A DNA stretch of 64,000 bases from Microvirga terrae (GCF_013307435.2 NZ_CP102847.1:124001-188000), one strand, 5' to 3'. Positions 16,463 to 26,152 are shown, counted from the stretch's first letter. Made by a program: numbers and translations. Notes: a model not told the origin generated them from the letters alone.

Positions 16463-17565
16463 GCAAGAACATAATCGGTGTTGGCGTGATTGGCGCAAGC
16501 ACTCTCAATCCCGGCTGGGCCATGGCCTCGCACATCCCGGCGATCCGGGCGCTCCCGGACTTCGAACTGCGGGCTGTCAGTACAAGCAGCAAAGCCTCTG
16601 CCGAAGCAACAGCGCAAGACCTCGGTGTGCCGGCCTTCGATAATCCTGAGGCACTCATCCACCGTCCCAAGGTTGACTTGGTGGTGGTCGCCGTAAAGGT
16701 TCCTCACCATCATGAGCTGACCGTCGCCGCGCTCAACGCCGGCAAGATGGTGTTCACCGAGTGGCCACTGGGCCGAACTCTGGAGGAGGCCGAAGACCTT
16801 GCCGCCCGGGCCCAAAAGGCGGGCGTGCGGACGGTGATCGGACTGCAAGCCCGATTTGCTCCAGCAGTGCAGTATGCACGTGACCTGATCGCACAGGGCT
16901 ACCTTGGTGATATCCTGGCGACGAACCTCATTGGCACAGGCATGATCTGGGGAGATCAGATCCCCCGGTCCTTCGCTTATACCCTTGATTCAGACCAGGG
17001 TGCCGGGGTGCTGCCGGTCCCAATGCTGCATGCCCTCGAGGCGGTAACCTTCGTTCTGGGCAACTTCGTCAGTGTCGATGCTGCCGCGGCGGTACGCCGG
17101 CCGACTGTTCGCATCACCGAAGAAGACCGCTCGGTGCACGCTACTGCCTTTGATCACATCGCTCTCAGTGGTGCCTTGCAGAATGGCGCCATCGTGTCCG
17201 TTCTGTACCGTGGAGCTCCGTCACGCGGTGATAATCTGCGTTGGGAGATCAACGGCACCAAGGGTGATCTTGTCCTGACAGCCGCCAACGGGAACTTTCA
17301 GGTTGCCGATCTGAAGCTCCAAGGCGCGTGGAACGACCAGACAGATGTTGGTCCGCTCGAGTTGCCTGAAACATTTGCCGCGGCTCCCGGCGGCCTGTCC
17401 GGCGATTTTGGCGCCAACACGCTGCGGGAATATGCAGCGCTCTCTCGCGATCTCCGGGACGGCACAAGAGTAGTTCCCGATTTTGCTTACGCAGTGCAGC
17501 GTCACAAACTGCTTGATGCCATCCATGAAGCGGCTCGGACCGGCAGTCGGCAAAAGGTGGCGTGA
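16459..17565 (+). CDS. Gfo/Idh/MocA-family oxidoreductase
   Basis: 368 residues. The N-terminal NAD(P)-binding fold begins I-G-V-G-V-I-G-A-S and contains V-V-V-A-V-K-V-P-H-H-H-E-L and the family's T-E-W-P-L-G (usual E-K-P motif changed to E-W-P). The C-terminal alpha/beta domain follows from about residue 130. The family acts on sugars, inositols and biliverdin-like compounds. The Lys of the E-K-P motif, usually catalytic, is replaced by Trp, so the mechanism may differ. It resembles fungal-type galactose/lactose-metabolism regulators (Gal80-like branch). Second gene of the operon. Confidence 0.88.
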   Translation: MSKNIIGVGVIGASTLNPGWAMASHIPAIRALPDFELRAVSTSSKASAEATAQDLGVPAFDNPEALIHRPKVDLVVVAVKVPHHHELTVAALNAGKMVFTEWPLGRTLEEAEDLAARAQKAGVRTVIGLQARFAPAVQYARDLIAQGYLGDILATNLIGTGMIWGDQIPRSFAYTLDSDQGAGVLPVPMLHALEAVTFVLGNFVSVDAAAAVRRPTVRITEEDRSVHATAFDHIALSGALQNGAIVSVLYRGAPSRGDNLRWEINGTKGDLVLTAANGNFQVADLKLQGAWNDQTDVGPLELPETFAAAPGGLSGDFGANTLREYAALSRDLRDGTRVVPDFAYAVQRHKLLDAIHEAARTGSRQKVA

Positions 17566-17566
17566 C

Positions 17567-18580
17567 ATGGCACAGCGCATGAAACGGTGGGAGTTGAGCA
17601 CACCCGGTATCGAGGCCCTGCGTCTTGTCGAGGCGGAACGTCCTTCGCAAGGCGTGGGTGATGTACTTCTGCGAACGCAGGCCGTCTCGCTGAATTATCG
17701 CGATGGCGCCATCATTGAAGGCGCCATGGGGTCACCATGGAATGGCGCCTTGGTTCCCGGCTCTGAAATGGCGGGTGAGGTCGTCGCACTCGGTGAGGGC
17801 GTGACACGGTTTGCTGTCGGTGACAGAGTGATCATCAGCGACAATGTTGGCTGGATCGATGGGCCCAAGCCACCGGACGATGCCAATCACGAAGCCGTTC
17901 TGGGGCGGTTGGCTGAGTATGCGGTTGCCCCAGAAGCGCAACTGGTCAGAGCGCCGGTGTCCCTCGATGCGGTAGCGGCAAGCACCCTTTCGGTCGCAGG
18001 CTTGACGGCTTGGTTTGCGGTCGTCGAGTTAGGCGCTGTTCGGGCCGGCCAAACGCTGGTGGTCCAAGGCACCGGAGCTGTCTCGCTGTTCGCCATCCAG
18101 TTTGCCGTTGCTCATGGCGCTCAGGTGATTGTCACCTCGAGCAGCAACAGCAAGCTCCAAAGGGCAATAGCCCTCGGAGCCAGTGATGGCATCAACCGCG
18201 TGGATCATCCGGAGTGGCAACACCGCGTGCTGGAAATGACGGGCAGGCGCGGGGCCGACCACATCCTCGAAATGGTCGGAGGCGATAATGTCGCCCGTTC
18301 GTTGGAAGCGCTTTCGATTGGCGGCCGGGTGTCAATCATCGGTCTCCTGGGAGACACAACCCTGCATGCCCCAATCCTTCCGCTGCTGTTTAAGCGGGCC
18401 ACGCTGGCGGCGATCGCGGTAGGGCATCGACGTGCGCTGGAAGACATGGTCCGCGCGATTGATCATCTCCGCATCAAGCCCGTCGTCGACCAGGTCTATG
18501 ATTTCCACAGTGCCCCCGAGGCCTTTGCGCATCTTCGCCGCGGCCCCTTCGGAAAAGTGGTGATCAGGGTGGCGGACTGA
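17567..18580 (+). CDS. NAD(P)-dependent MDR alcohol dehydrogenase-like protein
   Basis: 337 residues. ATG 17567 starts one base after the stop of the Gfo/Idh/MocA gene. N-terminal S-L-N-Y-R-D-G, then V-P-G-S-E-M-A-G-E-V; Rossmann segment V-V-Q-G-T-G-A-V-S-L-F-A-I-Q-F-A; later G-G-R-V-S-I-I-G-L-L-G. The catalytic-zinc ligands (Cys/His/Cys) are missing, as in many bacterial MDR proteins of this subgroup. Third gene of the TetR-linked operon. Together the three enzymes look like a small catabolic or detoxification module for an unknown hydroxylated compound. Confidence 0.88.
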   Translation: MAQRMKRWELSTPGIEALRLVEAERPSQGVGDVLLRTQAVSLNYRDGAIIEGAMGSPWNGALVPGSEMAGEVVALGEGVTRFAVGDRVIISDNVGWIDGPKPPDDANHEAVLGRLAEYAVAPEAQLVRAPVSLDAVAASTLSVAGLTAWFAVVELGAVRAGQTLVVQGTGAVSLFAIQFAVAHGAQVIVTSSSNSKLQRAIALGASDGINRVDHPEWQHRVLEMTGRRGADHILEMVGGDNVARSLEALSIGGRVSIIGLLGDTTLHAPILPLLFKRATLAAIAVGHRRALEDMVRAIDHLRIKPVVDQVYDFHSAPEAFAHLRRGPFGKVVIRVAD

Positions 18581-18700
18581 AGGCTTTCCCGGGAAAGCGG
18601 ATCCGCAGCGCCTTCCAACAACACGGCACGGCAAAGCAGGCCCCTGCTTCCACGGAAAGGGAGCGGTTTTTCCTGCGCTGTCTTCTATCAAGGAACAAAT

Positions 18701-19669
18701 ATGATGAAAGCCATTGTTCTCGAAACAGTCGGTGGGCCGGACCACCTGCGCTTATTGGAAGTTCCCGACCACGACCCTGGTCCCCATGAGGTGCTCGTCG
18801 AGATTGCGGCCGCCGGCGTCAACTACATGGACATCGGTACCCGCGTCGGCATGTACTCGATTGCGCCCCTTCCCATGACGCCAGGAGTGGAGGGAGCGGG
18901 CCGGATTGCAGCTGTCGGCGAAAACGTTCGCGATCTCAAGGTCGGCGACCGCGTTGCTTGGTTTTTTGCGGTCGGAAGCTATGCCGAGCGGATTATTGCT
19001 CCGGCCGATGCCATGGTTCCGGTGCCTGACGACATTGATCTCAAGACAGCCGCGGCCCTGCTGATGCAGGGCCTGACGGCAAGCCACCTGGTTTCAGACA
19101 CATACGCCATCAAGCCTGGCGATGTTGCCCTGGTTCACTCGGCCGCTGGCGGCGTCGGTCTGATGCTGACGCAGTTGATCAAGCTACGGGGCGGCCGGGT
19201 GATCGGCCGGGTGTCCAGCCGCGAGAAAGTGGAACTCGCCAGGGCAGCCGGAGCCGATCACGTCGTGGTCGACGGGACCGGTGACTTCGCTGACGAAGTC
19301 TTGCACCTCACGGACGGAGCAGGTGCGCACGTGGTGTATGACGGAGCCGGTGCGGACACATTCCAGGGATCTCTGGCATCCCTGCGCTATCATGGAGTGC
19401 TGGCCTATTACGGCCAGACCATCAAGCGACAGCCGCCGATCGATCTGCTGGATCTGCCCAAGAGCGTGCTGGTCACCTATCCCGTGGTTCACCACCACGT
19501 CAGGACACGCTCAGATCTCCTTGGGCGCTCGCAGGCCCTTTTCGATCGCGTCCGGGAGGGCAGCCTTAAAGTACGGATTGGACACCAGTACCCACTCGCA
19601 GAGGCAGCGCAGGCCCACACCGACATCGCATCGCGACGTACAACCGGCAAGCTTCTGCTCGTCTCATAA
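18701..19669 (+). CDS. NADPH:quinone oxidoreductase (MDR, QOR type)
   Basis: 322 residues with all QOR features: V-L-V-E-I-A-A-A-G-V-N-Y-M-D, P-G-V-E-G-A-G-R-I-A-A-V-G, the N-Y-M-D-like quinone site and V-H-S-A-A-G-G-V-G-L-M-L-T-Q-L. Canonical QOR members reduce quinones by one or two electrons using NADPH. AAGGAACAAAT precedes two adjacent ATGs (18701, 18704). It lies 120 bp after the operon and may be its last gene or a separate unit. Confidence 0.9.
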   Translation: MMKAIVLETVGGPDHLRLLEVPDHDPGPHEVLVEIAAAGVNYMDIGTRVGMYSIAPLPMTPGVEGAGRIAAVGENVRDLKVGDRVAWFFAVGSYAERIIAPADAMVPVPDDIDLKTAAALLMQGLTASHLVSDTYAIKPGDVALVHSAAGGVGLMLTQLIKLRGGRVIGRVSSREKVELARAAGADHVVVDGTGDFADEVLHLTDGAGAHVVYDGAGADTFQGSLASLRYHGVLAYYGQTIKRQPPIDLLDLPKSVLVTYPVVHHHVRTRSDLLGRSQALFDRVREGSLKVRIGHQYPLAEAAQAHTDIASRRTTGKLLLVS

Positions 19670-19995
19670 TCGGCAGTTGTACCGAGTGACGGAAGCCTGA
19701 CATTGCCTCGAACCCGGTCTGTTGCGTGGTCGATGGACTGGGTGCATGATAACTCGTCGAACACAGGGATGTCATGTCGTTACCCATCGGAATCGGGTTC
19801 TGTGCTGTAAAGCTTTCCGGTAGGCAGTTGTGTGATTTGGTAATCGGATGACGAAACCTTTGGCTGAAGGCGCCACCACAGGGTGAGTTGGGCACCCGCG
19901 GTTCTGCATGTTTGAGGGTTCACGTCGGCGGATGCGGGTCCAGGCATGATGACGTATCTCTCGGGAAAAGTCGCAAGAGCCGCTGGTGGAGCGCC
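19670..19995. other. Intergenic region before response regulator
   Basis: About 325 bp. No gene, hairpin or repeat recognised; presumably carries the promoter for the FixJ-like regulator. Confidence 0.4.
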
Positions 19996-20631
19996 ATGAG
20001 AGAGGAACAGCCGATCGTCTTCGTTGTCGATGATGATCCAAAAGTCCGCAATTCACTCGAGAATCTCCTTGGCTCGGTTGGCCTTGAAGTGCGGTTGTTC
20101 GGATCGACGCTCGAATTTCTGAACAATCCGCGCCCCGACGTTCCCGCGTGTCTCGTTCTCGATGTCCGGTTGCCGGGGCTGAGCGGACTGGATTTGCAGC
20201 GGGAATTGAACCGGCTGAGCATCGATCTTCCCATCATCTTCGTGTCCGGCCACGCCGACGTTCCCATGACAGTGCGGGCCATGAAGGCAGGAGCGGTCGA
20301 ATTCCTGACTAAGCCGTATCGCGAACAGGACCTGCTCGATGCGATCCAGGTCGGGATTGAGCGGGACCGGGCCCGGCGCCAGGAACTCCGATCGTTGTCG
20401 GGCTTGCAGCAACGCTTTGCTGCTTTGACGCCAAGGGAGCGTGAGGTCATGGATCTCGTTGTCTCCGGCCTTATGAACAAACAGATAGCAGCCAAGCTTC
20501 AGGTCAGCGAGATTACGGTCAAGGTCCATCGTGCTCATGTCATGCGCAAGATGCAGGCCAGATCGCTGGCGGATCTCGTGCGGATCGCAGAGCGACTCCA
20601 CACCGGGCTTGGACAGGCGCCATTAGCATAG
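19996..20631 (+). CDS. FixJ/NarL-type response regulator
   Basis: 211 residues. Receiver domain residues ~8-120 with acidic D12-D13-D14, phospho-acceptor D56 in L-V-L-D-V-R-L-P-G, F-V-S-G-H-A-D and the conserved Lys in F-L-T-K-P-Y. The LuxR-type DNA-binding domain has L-T-P-R-E-R-E-V-M-D-L-V-V-S-G-L-M-N-K-Q-I-A and the recognition helix near S-E-I-T-V-K-V-H-R. It belongs to the FixJ/TodT-like group. Start 19996 has GGTGGAG upstream; longer in-frame starts precede it. The PAS histidine kinase at 23468-25663 is the likely partner, three genes downstream. Confidence 0.92.
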   Translation: MREEQPIVFVVDDDPKVRNSLENLLGSVGLEVRLFGSTLEFLNNPRPDVPACLVLDVRLPGLSGLDLQRELNRLSIDLPIIFVSGHADVPMTVRAMKAGAVEFLTKPYREQDLLDAIQVGIERDRARRQELRSLSGLQQRFAALTPREREVMDLVVSGLMNKQIAAKLQVSEITVKVHRAHVMRKMQARSLADLVRIAERLHTGLGQAPLA

Positions 20632-20826
20632 ATAGCCCGGTCAAGAACCGGCGCCAGTTTGCCAGCGCCTGAAACCGAAAATGTTGGACAGCTGGTTTAT
20701 TGGTCGTGCGAAGTTGGCAAAGCCGTTCGAACGCGGAAGAGTGCCTTCTCCCTCCGGATTACACTGCCTGAACTGACTGAGGTCTCCCTCCGTCCCGGTT
20801 CAATTGGATCATCCGGGAGTGCTCTG

Positions 20827-21801
20827 ATGTCCAAATCAAAGTCCGAAAGGTCCTTGTTGCCATCACGCCGGTCCGTGCTTGCCGGAACAGCCGGCGCGCT
20901 TGTCGCACCAGCCCTCATCGCTGCTCCCAACCTGGCAGCAGCGCAGCCTCGTCTCAGCCAGCCAGCCAAGGGGATTCCCATGACGACGATCACGATAAAG
21001 GACGGTACGCAGATCTATTACAAGGATTGGGGCAAGGGCCAGCCGGTCGTGTTCAGCCACGGATGGCCCCTCACGTCGGACGCGTGGGAGGACCAGATGT
21101 TCTTTCTGGCCAGCCATGGCTACCGCTGCATCGCTCATGACCGTCGCGGCCATGGCCGGTCAAGCCAGCCGTGGGACGGCAACGACCTCGATACCTACGC
21201 CGATGACCTTGCCGAGCTGGTCCAGGCACTCGACTTGAGGAGTGCTGTTCATGTCGGCCACTCGACCGGTGGTGGCGAAGTGACCCGCTACATCGGCCGG
21301 CATGGAACCTCGCGGGTGGCCAAAGCGGTCCTGGTCGGCGCAATCCCGCCATTGATGCTGAAGACGGAAGGCAATCCAGACGGAACGCCGATGGAAGTGT
21401 TCGATCAGCTCCGCTCCAGTGTGCTCGCCGAGCGTACCCAGCTCTGGAAGGATCTGACAATGGCCTTCTATAGCTACAACCGACCGGGCGCCAAGGTGTC
21501 GGAAGGAGTTCGTGAGCAGTTCGTCCACCAAAGCATGATGGCGGGCTTCCCAGCGTCGTATTTCTGCATCAAAGCGTTTTCTGAGACCGATCTGACCGAG
21601 GATTTGAAAAAAATCGATGTTCCAACATTGGTGGTGCACGGCGATGACGACCAGATCGTGCCGATCAAAGCCTCCGCGTTACGTTCGGTTAAGTTGATCC
21701 CGCATGCGACGCTCAAGATCTATGAAGGCGCACCCCACGGCCTTGCGACAACTCACAAGGACCGACTGAACGAGGATCTGCTCGGGTTCATCAAGAGCTA
21801 G
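20827..21801 (+). CDS. Exported alpha/beta hydrolase (non-haem chloroperoxidase-like)
   Basis: 324 residues. An N-terminal Tat-type signal contains S-R-R-S-V-L-A-G followed by a long Ala-rich hydrophobic segment ending N-L-A-A-A. The mature part is an alpha/beta hydrolase: oxyanion H-G-W-P-L, nucleophile Ser in G-H-S-T-G-G-G-E, acid Asp in [10 protein letters not shown] and His in G-A-P-H-G-L. This triad with those flanks is typical of cofactor-free haloperoxidases/perhydrolases, which make peracids from acetate and peroxide. An internal M-T-T-I-T-I-K-D is where cytoplasmic homologues start, so the signal looks like an addition for export. Confidence 0.88.
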   Translation: MSKSKSERSLLPSRRSVLAGTAGALVAPALIAAPNLAAAQPRLSQPAKGIPMTTITIKDGTQIYYKDWGKGQPVVFSHGWPLTSDAWEDQMFFLASHGYRCIAHDRRGHGRSSQPWDGNDLDTYADDLAELVQALDLRSAVHVGHSTGGGEVTRYIGRHGTSRVAKAVLVGAIPPLMLKTEGNPDGTPMEVFDQLRSSVLAERTQLWKDLTMAFYSYNRPGAKVSEGVREQFVHQSMMAGFPASYFCIKAFSETDLTEDLKKIDVPTLVVHGDDDQIVPIKASALRSVKLIPHATLKIYEGAPHGLATTHKDRLNEDLLGFIKS

Positions 21802-21827
21802 CGGTCGAGATGGTCGAGGAGGCTGCC

Positions 21828-22799
21828 ATGACCTATGCCAATCATACCCGCTTTACGCGCCGCGGTTTCTGCCTCTGCTGCGTCGGTGCCACGACCTTCG
21901 CGGTCTCCGGGGGATGGCTCACGCCAAAGGAAGTCTTTGCACAGGCACAAGGCATTGTCGATATGATCCGATCGGCAGCCGCGAAAGCCCCAATTGAGGT
22001 TCATACACTTCGGGGCAATGTCAGTGTTCTTGAAGGATCCGGCGGCAATGTCGCCGTTCTGACCGGACCTGATGGTAAGGTCCTGATCGACGCTGGTATT
22101 ACGGCATCGCGACCTCGCATGCTTGAGGCCATGAGTGGTCTCAGCCGGGAGCCGATCCGGCACCTGATCAACACGCACTGGCATTTCGATCATACGGATG
22201 GCAACGAGTGGCTTAACAAAGAAGGAGCAACGATCCTTGCGCAGGAAAACGCGCGCAAGCATCTGATGTCCGCCCAGAGAGTCGAAGACTGGGATTTCAA
22301 CTTCCCGCCGTCACCTCCGGCGGCACTTCCCAGCGAAACTGTGTCAGCTGAGAAGTCGCTTCGACTGAACAACGCAACTCTGCTTCTCAAGCATCGGCCT
22401 AACGCGCATACGGACGGTGACATCACAGTTGCATTTGCTGAAGCGGACATCTTCCACACCGGCGACATTTACTGGAACGGAATTTATCCGTTTATCGACT
22501 ATTCGACCGGAGGGAGCATCGACGGGACAATCGCTGCTGTCGAGGCAATTCTTGCCAGCATCGGTGATCGGACGATCGTTGTTCCCGGGCACGGTCAGCC
22601 AGTGAGCAATAAGGCCGAACTGCAGGCCTATCGAGACATGCTGACGACAATTCGCGCAAATGTATCCAGCCTGAAGAGGCAGGGCAGGTCACTTGACGAC
22701 ACCATCGCGGCGAATCCAACCGCGGCCTTCGATGCCAAATGGGGGCAGTTCGTCATTGGGCCCGCCTTCTTCACGAAGCTGGTTTACGAAGGTGTTTGA
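21828..22799 (+). CDS. Exported metallo-beta-lactamase-fold hydrolase
   Basis: 323 residues; GTCGAGGAGGCTGCC before ATG 21828. The N-terminus has a twin-arginine-like T-R-R-G-F-C-L-C-C then a hydrophobic segment ending near V-F-A-Q-A. The metal site is N-T-H-W-H-F-D-H-T-D-G (H-x-H-x-D-H), with G-D-I as the bridging Asp region and P-G-H-G-Q-P for the last His. The family hydrolyses lactams, thioesters or glutathione adducts. It follows the hydrolase by 26 bp and is followed by dsrE-like after 17 bp, so the three form an operon. Confidence 0.88.
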   Translation: MTYANHTRFTRRGFCLCCVGATTFAVSGGWLTPKEVFAQAQGIVDMIRSAAAKAPIEVHTLRGNVSVLEGSGGNVAVLTGPDGKVLIDAGITASRPRMLEAMSGLSREPIRHLINTHWHFDHTDGNEWLNKEGATILAQENARKHLMSAQRVEDWDFNFPPSPPAALPSETVSAEKSLRLNNATLLLKHRPNAHTDGDITVAFAEADIFHTGDIYWNGIYPFIDYSTGGSIDGTIAAVEAILASIGDRTIVVPGHGQPVSNKAELQAYRDMLTTIRANVSSLKRQGRSLDDTIAANPTAAFDAKWGQFVIGPAFFTKLVYEGV

Positions 22800-22816
22800 C
22801 TGAAAGGATCAAGCCT

Positions 22817-23254
22817 ATGTCGGATTCCGCTAACTCTCTCGTCATCGATATCCCCGTGGAGCTGCAACTCGTCAAGTCGGTGCACAGCATCGGTGATTTA
22901 CAATTTGAGGGCGATCTGCCGGCCTCGCTCTTTCACCTTCAGCTCATCACGGGCGACATCGCCGAATGGCACGCCCAATCCGACGTGATCGCAGTGTTTC
23001 ATACGAATGCGGGCCATGTGACGCTCAACGATGATGCCTATAATGCCTCGCGTAACATCTCGACGGGAAATCCGTACAAGAACCTGGTCGCCGATTTGAC
23101 GAGGCGCGGCGCAAAAATCGAGCTTTGTGGTGCGACCGCCAGGGTTAATGGGTGGGCCAATGCGGATCTGCTTCCGGGCGTAAAAATCAATCTGGATGCT
23201 ATGGCCAGGACAATTCAGCTTGTCCAGCAAGGGTTTGTGAAGATCACGGAGTGA
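22817..23254 (+). CDS. DsrE-family protein
   Basis: 145 residues starting at ATG 22817 after TGAAAGGATCAAG. The pattern V-I-A-V-F-H-T-N-A-G-H, Y-K-N-L-V-A-D-L-T-R-R-G-A-K-I-E-L-C-G-A-T-A and N-A-D-L-L-P-G-V matches the DsrE/DsrF-like fold (compare the many proteobacterial exported or cytosolic DsrE-like proteins). The conserved Cys in E-L-C-G could carry persulfide sulfur. This suggests sulfur trafficking, and the neighbouring thiol and oxidant genes fit, but the substrate is not known. Confidence 0.8.
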   Translation: MSDSANSLVIDIPVELQLVKSVHSIGDLQFEGDLPASLFHLQLITGDIAEWHAQSDVIAVFHTNAGHVTLNDDAYNASRNISTGNPYKNLVADLTRRGAKIELCGATARVNGWANADLLPGVKINLDAMARTIQLVQQGFVKITE

Positions 23255-23467
23255 TTGGATGCTCACCGTGAGCTGCTCCTGACACTTCCATGGCTCAGGA
23301 TGGTCAGCGGAAAGGCGTTCAGATATCAAACAAAGGAGAATGCTAGCCGTTGAGCAAGAGAGAGTTTCAACGTCAGCGCCATCGCATCCGAATGTTGTTT
23401 AACGAAACATTGCTCTGGTACAGTGCGTGCTCGGTGAGCATGGGCCCGCACACGGAGTACCGTTGCG

Positions 23468-25663
23468 ATGGATCGTTCCATTTCGTTTGGACGGCACAAT
23501 GTGACAATTGTGCTAGGCTGTACTGGTATGGCGCTCAGTTGGCTGTCCGGCGACACCTCGGGCCTCATCGCCGGGACCGCTCCACTGTACTTCTTGATAG
23601 GAAGACAGTCACGGTGGTTCACGATCGGGCTTTGCATTCTTGCCCTTGTCGCCTCGGTGCTGCTTACCAATGCGGCTGGAGCGCTAGGATCCAGTGCTCT
23701 TCTGGGTCTATCGTCCTTTGTGGCGGCTCTACTTGCCGTCCGCTTGATTATCCAAGGTTGTGAGCATGATGCTTCTGATCGGCAGGTGGACCGGGAGGCA
23801 CGGCTGATCGTAGAGAGCATGCCAGGACTTGGATGGTCGACCGATGCAAGCGGCAATTTCATTTACGTCAGTCCAAGCGTTATCGACTATGTCGGCAAAA
23901 AAACCGAGGAGTTCAACCGCACTGGGCGCACCGGACTGGAGGCGGTCCACCCGGACGATGCGGAGCGTGTCACCAATGCATGGCTACACAGCCTCCGGAC
24001 TGGGGAGCCGTTCGAAACGGAGCACCGGATTCGACGGTTCGATGGGGCATACCGTTGGTTCCATGCCTTGGGGCGACCGGTCTTGGACCGTAGCGGCCGT
24101 CCTACCGGTTGGTACGGCACAACGATTGATATTGAGGAGCGGAAGCAGGCCGAAGAGACAGCTGCGAAAAGCAAGCAGCACCTACAGGAAATCATTGATA
24201 CCATGCCGGCCCTGGCATGGACCACCAATGCTTCCGGCGAGGCATCCTATTTCAGCAAGCGAACACTCGACTACGTTGGCTTCTCCAGCGAGGAGTTGTT
24301 CAAGGAACCCTTCGCAGCAATGCATCCAGAGGATATCCCTGCGTTCAAGGAGGTATGGGCGCAATCGGTCGCGTCTGGCAAGTCGTTCTCATTCACATAC
24401 CGACTTCGTCGCTTCGATGGCGAGTATCGCTGGCATGTAGGACGTGCCGAACCCTTGCGCAATGAAGTCGGTTCGATTGTCGAGTGGATTGGTGCGAATA
24501 TCGATATCAATGAATGGCATGAGGCTGAGGAGGCGCTACGTGCAAGAGAGCTTCAGCTGCGCCTGCTCGTCGATACGATCCCGACAATGGTCTGGTGCAT
24601 GACCCCCGAAGGGGAGCCGTCCTATCTGAATAAGAAACTGATGGATTATGTGGGACTATCCCTCAACGATCTCGAAGCTCCTGATGGAACCCGCCTCACA
24701 GGTGCCATTGAAGCGGTGGTCTTTCCAGAAGATCGTCCTATCGTCCGAGCCAACCTGGAGCATTCCTTCCACACTGGAAAGCCCTTCAGCATGAAATACC
24801 GGCAAGTGCGGGCTGATGGCGTGTGTCGGTGGGTCGATGGCCGGGCAGAACCACTCCGGGACGATGATGGCCGGATCATCCAGTGGTACGGCGTTACGGT
24901 CGACGTCGACGATGAGACGAGGATGCATGAGACGCTTCGTCTGGCACAGGATCGTCTGGCGCGGGCTACACAGGCAGCGAGCCTCTCAGAATTGGCTGCG
25001 TCCATCGCTCATGAGGTCAATCAACCCCTGGCTGCCGTGGTGACGAACAGTGAGGCGGCCTTGCGCTGGCTGTCATCAGAACCGGCTAATGTCGAGCGGA
25101 CCCGGGTGACTTTGGATTGGATCATACGCGATGCAACGGAAGCTGCCGAGGTGGTCAGCCGCATCCGGGCCTTGTTCAGGCAGTCGCCTCAAACCCAGAC
25201 AATGGTGAGGATCAACGAGGTCATCGGAGAAGTGCTCCGCCTGATGCAGGCGGAGGTTTCAGGAAAGGGCATCCGCATAGATGTCGAACTGATTCCGGAT
25301 CTTCCTCCAATTGCGGCCGATCGTGTTCAGATTCAGCAGGTTCTTGTCAACCTTATCCGCAACGGGATCGATGCGATCGAAACCGCAGACGGAGCACGCA
25401 AGCTGTTACAGGTCCGGACCCAGTTGGACGAGGAAAACAACATGGTGTGTGTCGAAGTCCGGGACCATGGCTGTGGGATCAAGGAACCTGAGCGGATCTT
25501 TGAGGCTTTTTATACAACGAAGGGAACTGGCATGGGCATGGGCCTGGCAATCTGCCGGTCCATCATCGAGGCTCACAACGGTCGCCTATGGGCGGAGCCC
25601 GCTGAATCAAACGGATCCGTGCTCAAGTTCTGCCTTCCGATGAGCTCAGGTGAGCTTGAGTAA
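23468..25663 (+). CDS. Membrane PAS/PAC sensor histidine kinase (FixL-like architecture)
   Basis: 731 residues. Two or three hydrophobic segments in the first ~95 residues, then three PAS/PAC repeats at about 115-235, 240-365 and 370-495. They share repeated phrases such as R-R-F-D-G-x-Y-R-W and W-Y-G-T-T-I-D-I, ending in W-Y-G-V-T-V-D-V-D. The dimerisation domain has phospho-acceptor His near residue 515 in A-H-E-V-N-Q-P-L-A. The ATPase domain shows N-L-I-R-N-G-I-D-A-I, D-H-G-C-G-I and G-M-G-M-G-L-A-I-C-R-S. The absence of haem-ligand markers means the PAS ligand is unknown. Likely paired with the regulators at 19996-20631 and 25721-26110. Confidence 0.93.
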   Translation: MDRSISFGRHNVTIVLGCTGMALSWLSGDTSGLIAGTAPLYFLIGRQSRWFTIGLCILALVASVLLTNAAGALGSSALLGLSSFVAALLAVRLIIQGCEHDASDRQVDREARLIVESMPGLGWSTDASGNFIYVSPSVIDYVGKKTEEFNRTGRTGLEAVHPDDAERVTNAWLHSLRTGEPFETEHRIRRFDGAYRWFHALGRPVLDRSGRPTGWYGTTIDIEERKQAEETAAKSKQHLQEIIDTMPALAWTTNASGEASYFSKRTLDYVGFSSEELFKEPFAAMHPEDIPAFKEVWAQSVASGKSFSFTYRLRRFDGEYRWHVGRAEPLRNEVGSIVEWIGANIDINEWHEAEEALRARELQLRLLVDTIPTMVWCMTPEGEPSYLNKKLMDYVGLSLNDLEAPDGTRLTGAIEAVVFPEDRPIVRANLEHSFHTGKPFSMKYRQVRADGVCRWVDGRAEPLRDDDGRIIQWYGVTVDVDDETRMHETLRLAQDRLARATQAASLSELAASIAHEVNQPLAAVVTNSEAALRWLSSEPANVERTRVTLDWIIRDATEAAEVVSRIRALFRQSPQTQTMVRINEVIGEVLRLMQAEVSGKGIRIDVELIPDLPPIAADRVQIQQVLVNLIRNGIDAIETADGARKLLQVRTQLDEENNMVCVEVRDHGCGIKEPERIFEAFYTTKGTGMGMGLAICRSIIEAHNGRLWAEPAESNGSVLKFCLPMSSGELE

Positions 25664-25720
25664 CCCGGGAGACGCCTCAAACTTTGATCACTCCACCCGG
25701 CGCACAGGAAAATCGCTGAT

Positions 25721-26110
25721 ATGCCCGCTGAGCGTAGATTGGTCATAGCAGTTGTCGATGACGATCAGCGAATTCTCGAGTCTCTAAAGAACCTGTTCGA
25801 GTCTGCGGGGTTCGCCGTTCGAACGTATTTGTCCGGCCGGACATTTTTGGAGGATTCTCCTCTCTCGGAGATCGATTGCCTGATCACCGACATTGGCATG
25901 CCCGACATCGATGGGTTCGAGCTACAGCGCCGGGTCGAGGGGGCTCGTCCTGACGTACCCATTATTCTCATTACGGGGGATCACGCGATCTCCGCCCGCC
26001 AGCGCGCCATAGGGAATGACAAGGAGAACTTCTTTCGGAAGCCCTTTAGCGGTCAGGAACTGCTTTCAGCAGTATGCCAAGCGTTGTCTTCGTCTCGTAA
26101 GCTGTCATGA
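25721..26110 (+). CDS. Stand-alone receiver-domain response regulator
   Basis: 129 residues, only a CheY-like receiver. It has D-D-D near residue 13, phospho-acceptor D57 in L-I-T-D-I-G-M-P-D, T-G-D-H in place of the usual T-G/A-H, and Lys in F-R-K-P-F. There is no output domain. It begins 57 bp after the kinase gene and most likely is a second phosphate acceptor for it, either a sink or a protein-protein switch. Confidence 0.9.
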   Translation: MPAERRLVIAVVDDDQRILESLKNLFESAGFAVRTYLSGRTFLEDSPLSEIDCLITDIGMPDIDGFELQRRVEGARPDVPIILITGDHAISARQRAIGNDKENFFRKPFSGQELLSAVCQALSSSRKLS

Positions 26111-26152
26111 GGCATCATGGTTCCATGGCAATCTCTGATATTCGTCCATGGG

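Noticed and set aside
23829..24440. Long alternative frames inside the histidine kinase gene
   Set aside because: They are out-of-frame shadows of a clearly coding gene with PAS and kinase motifs; residue use is non-protein-like.
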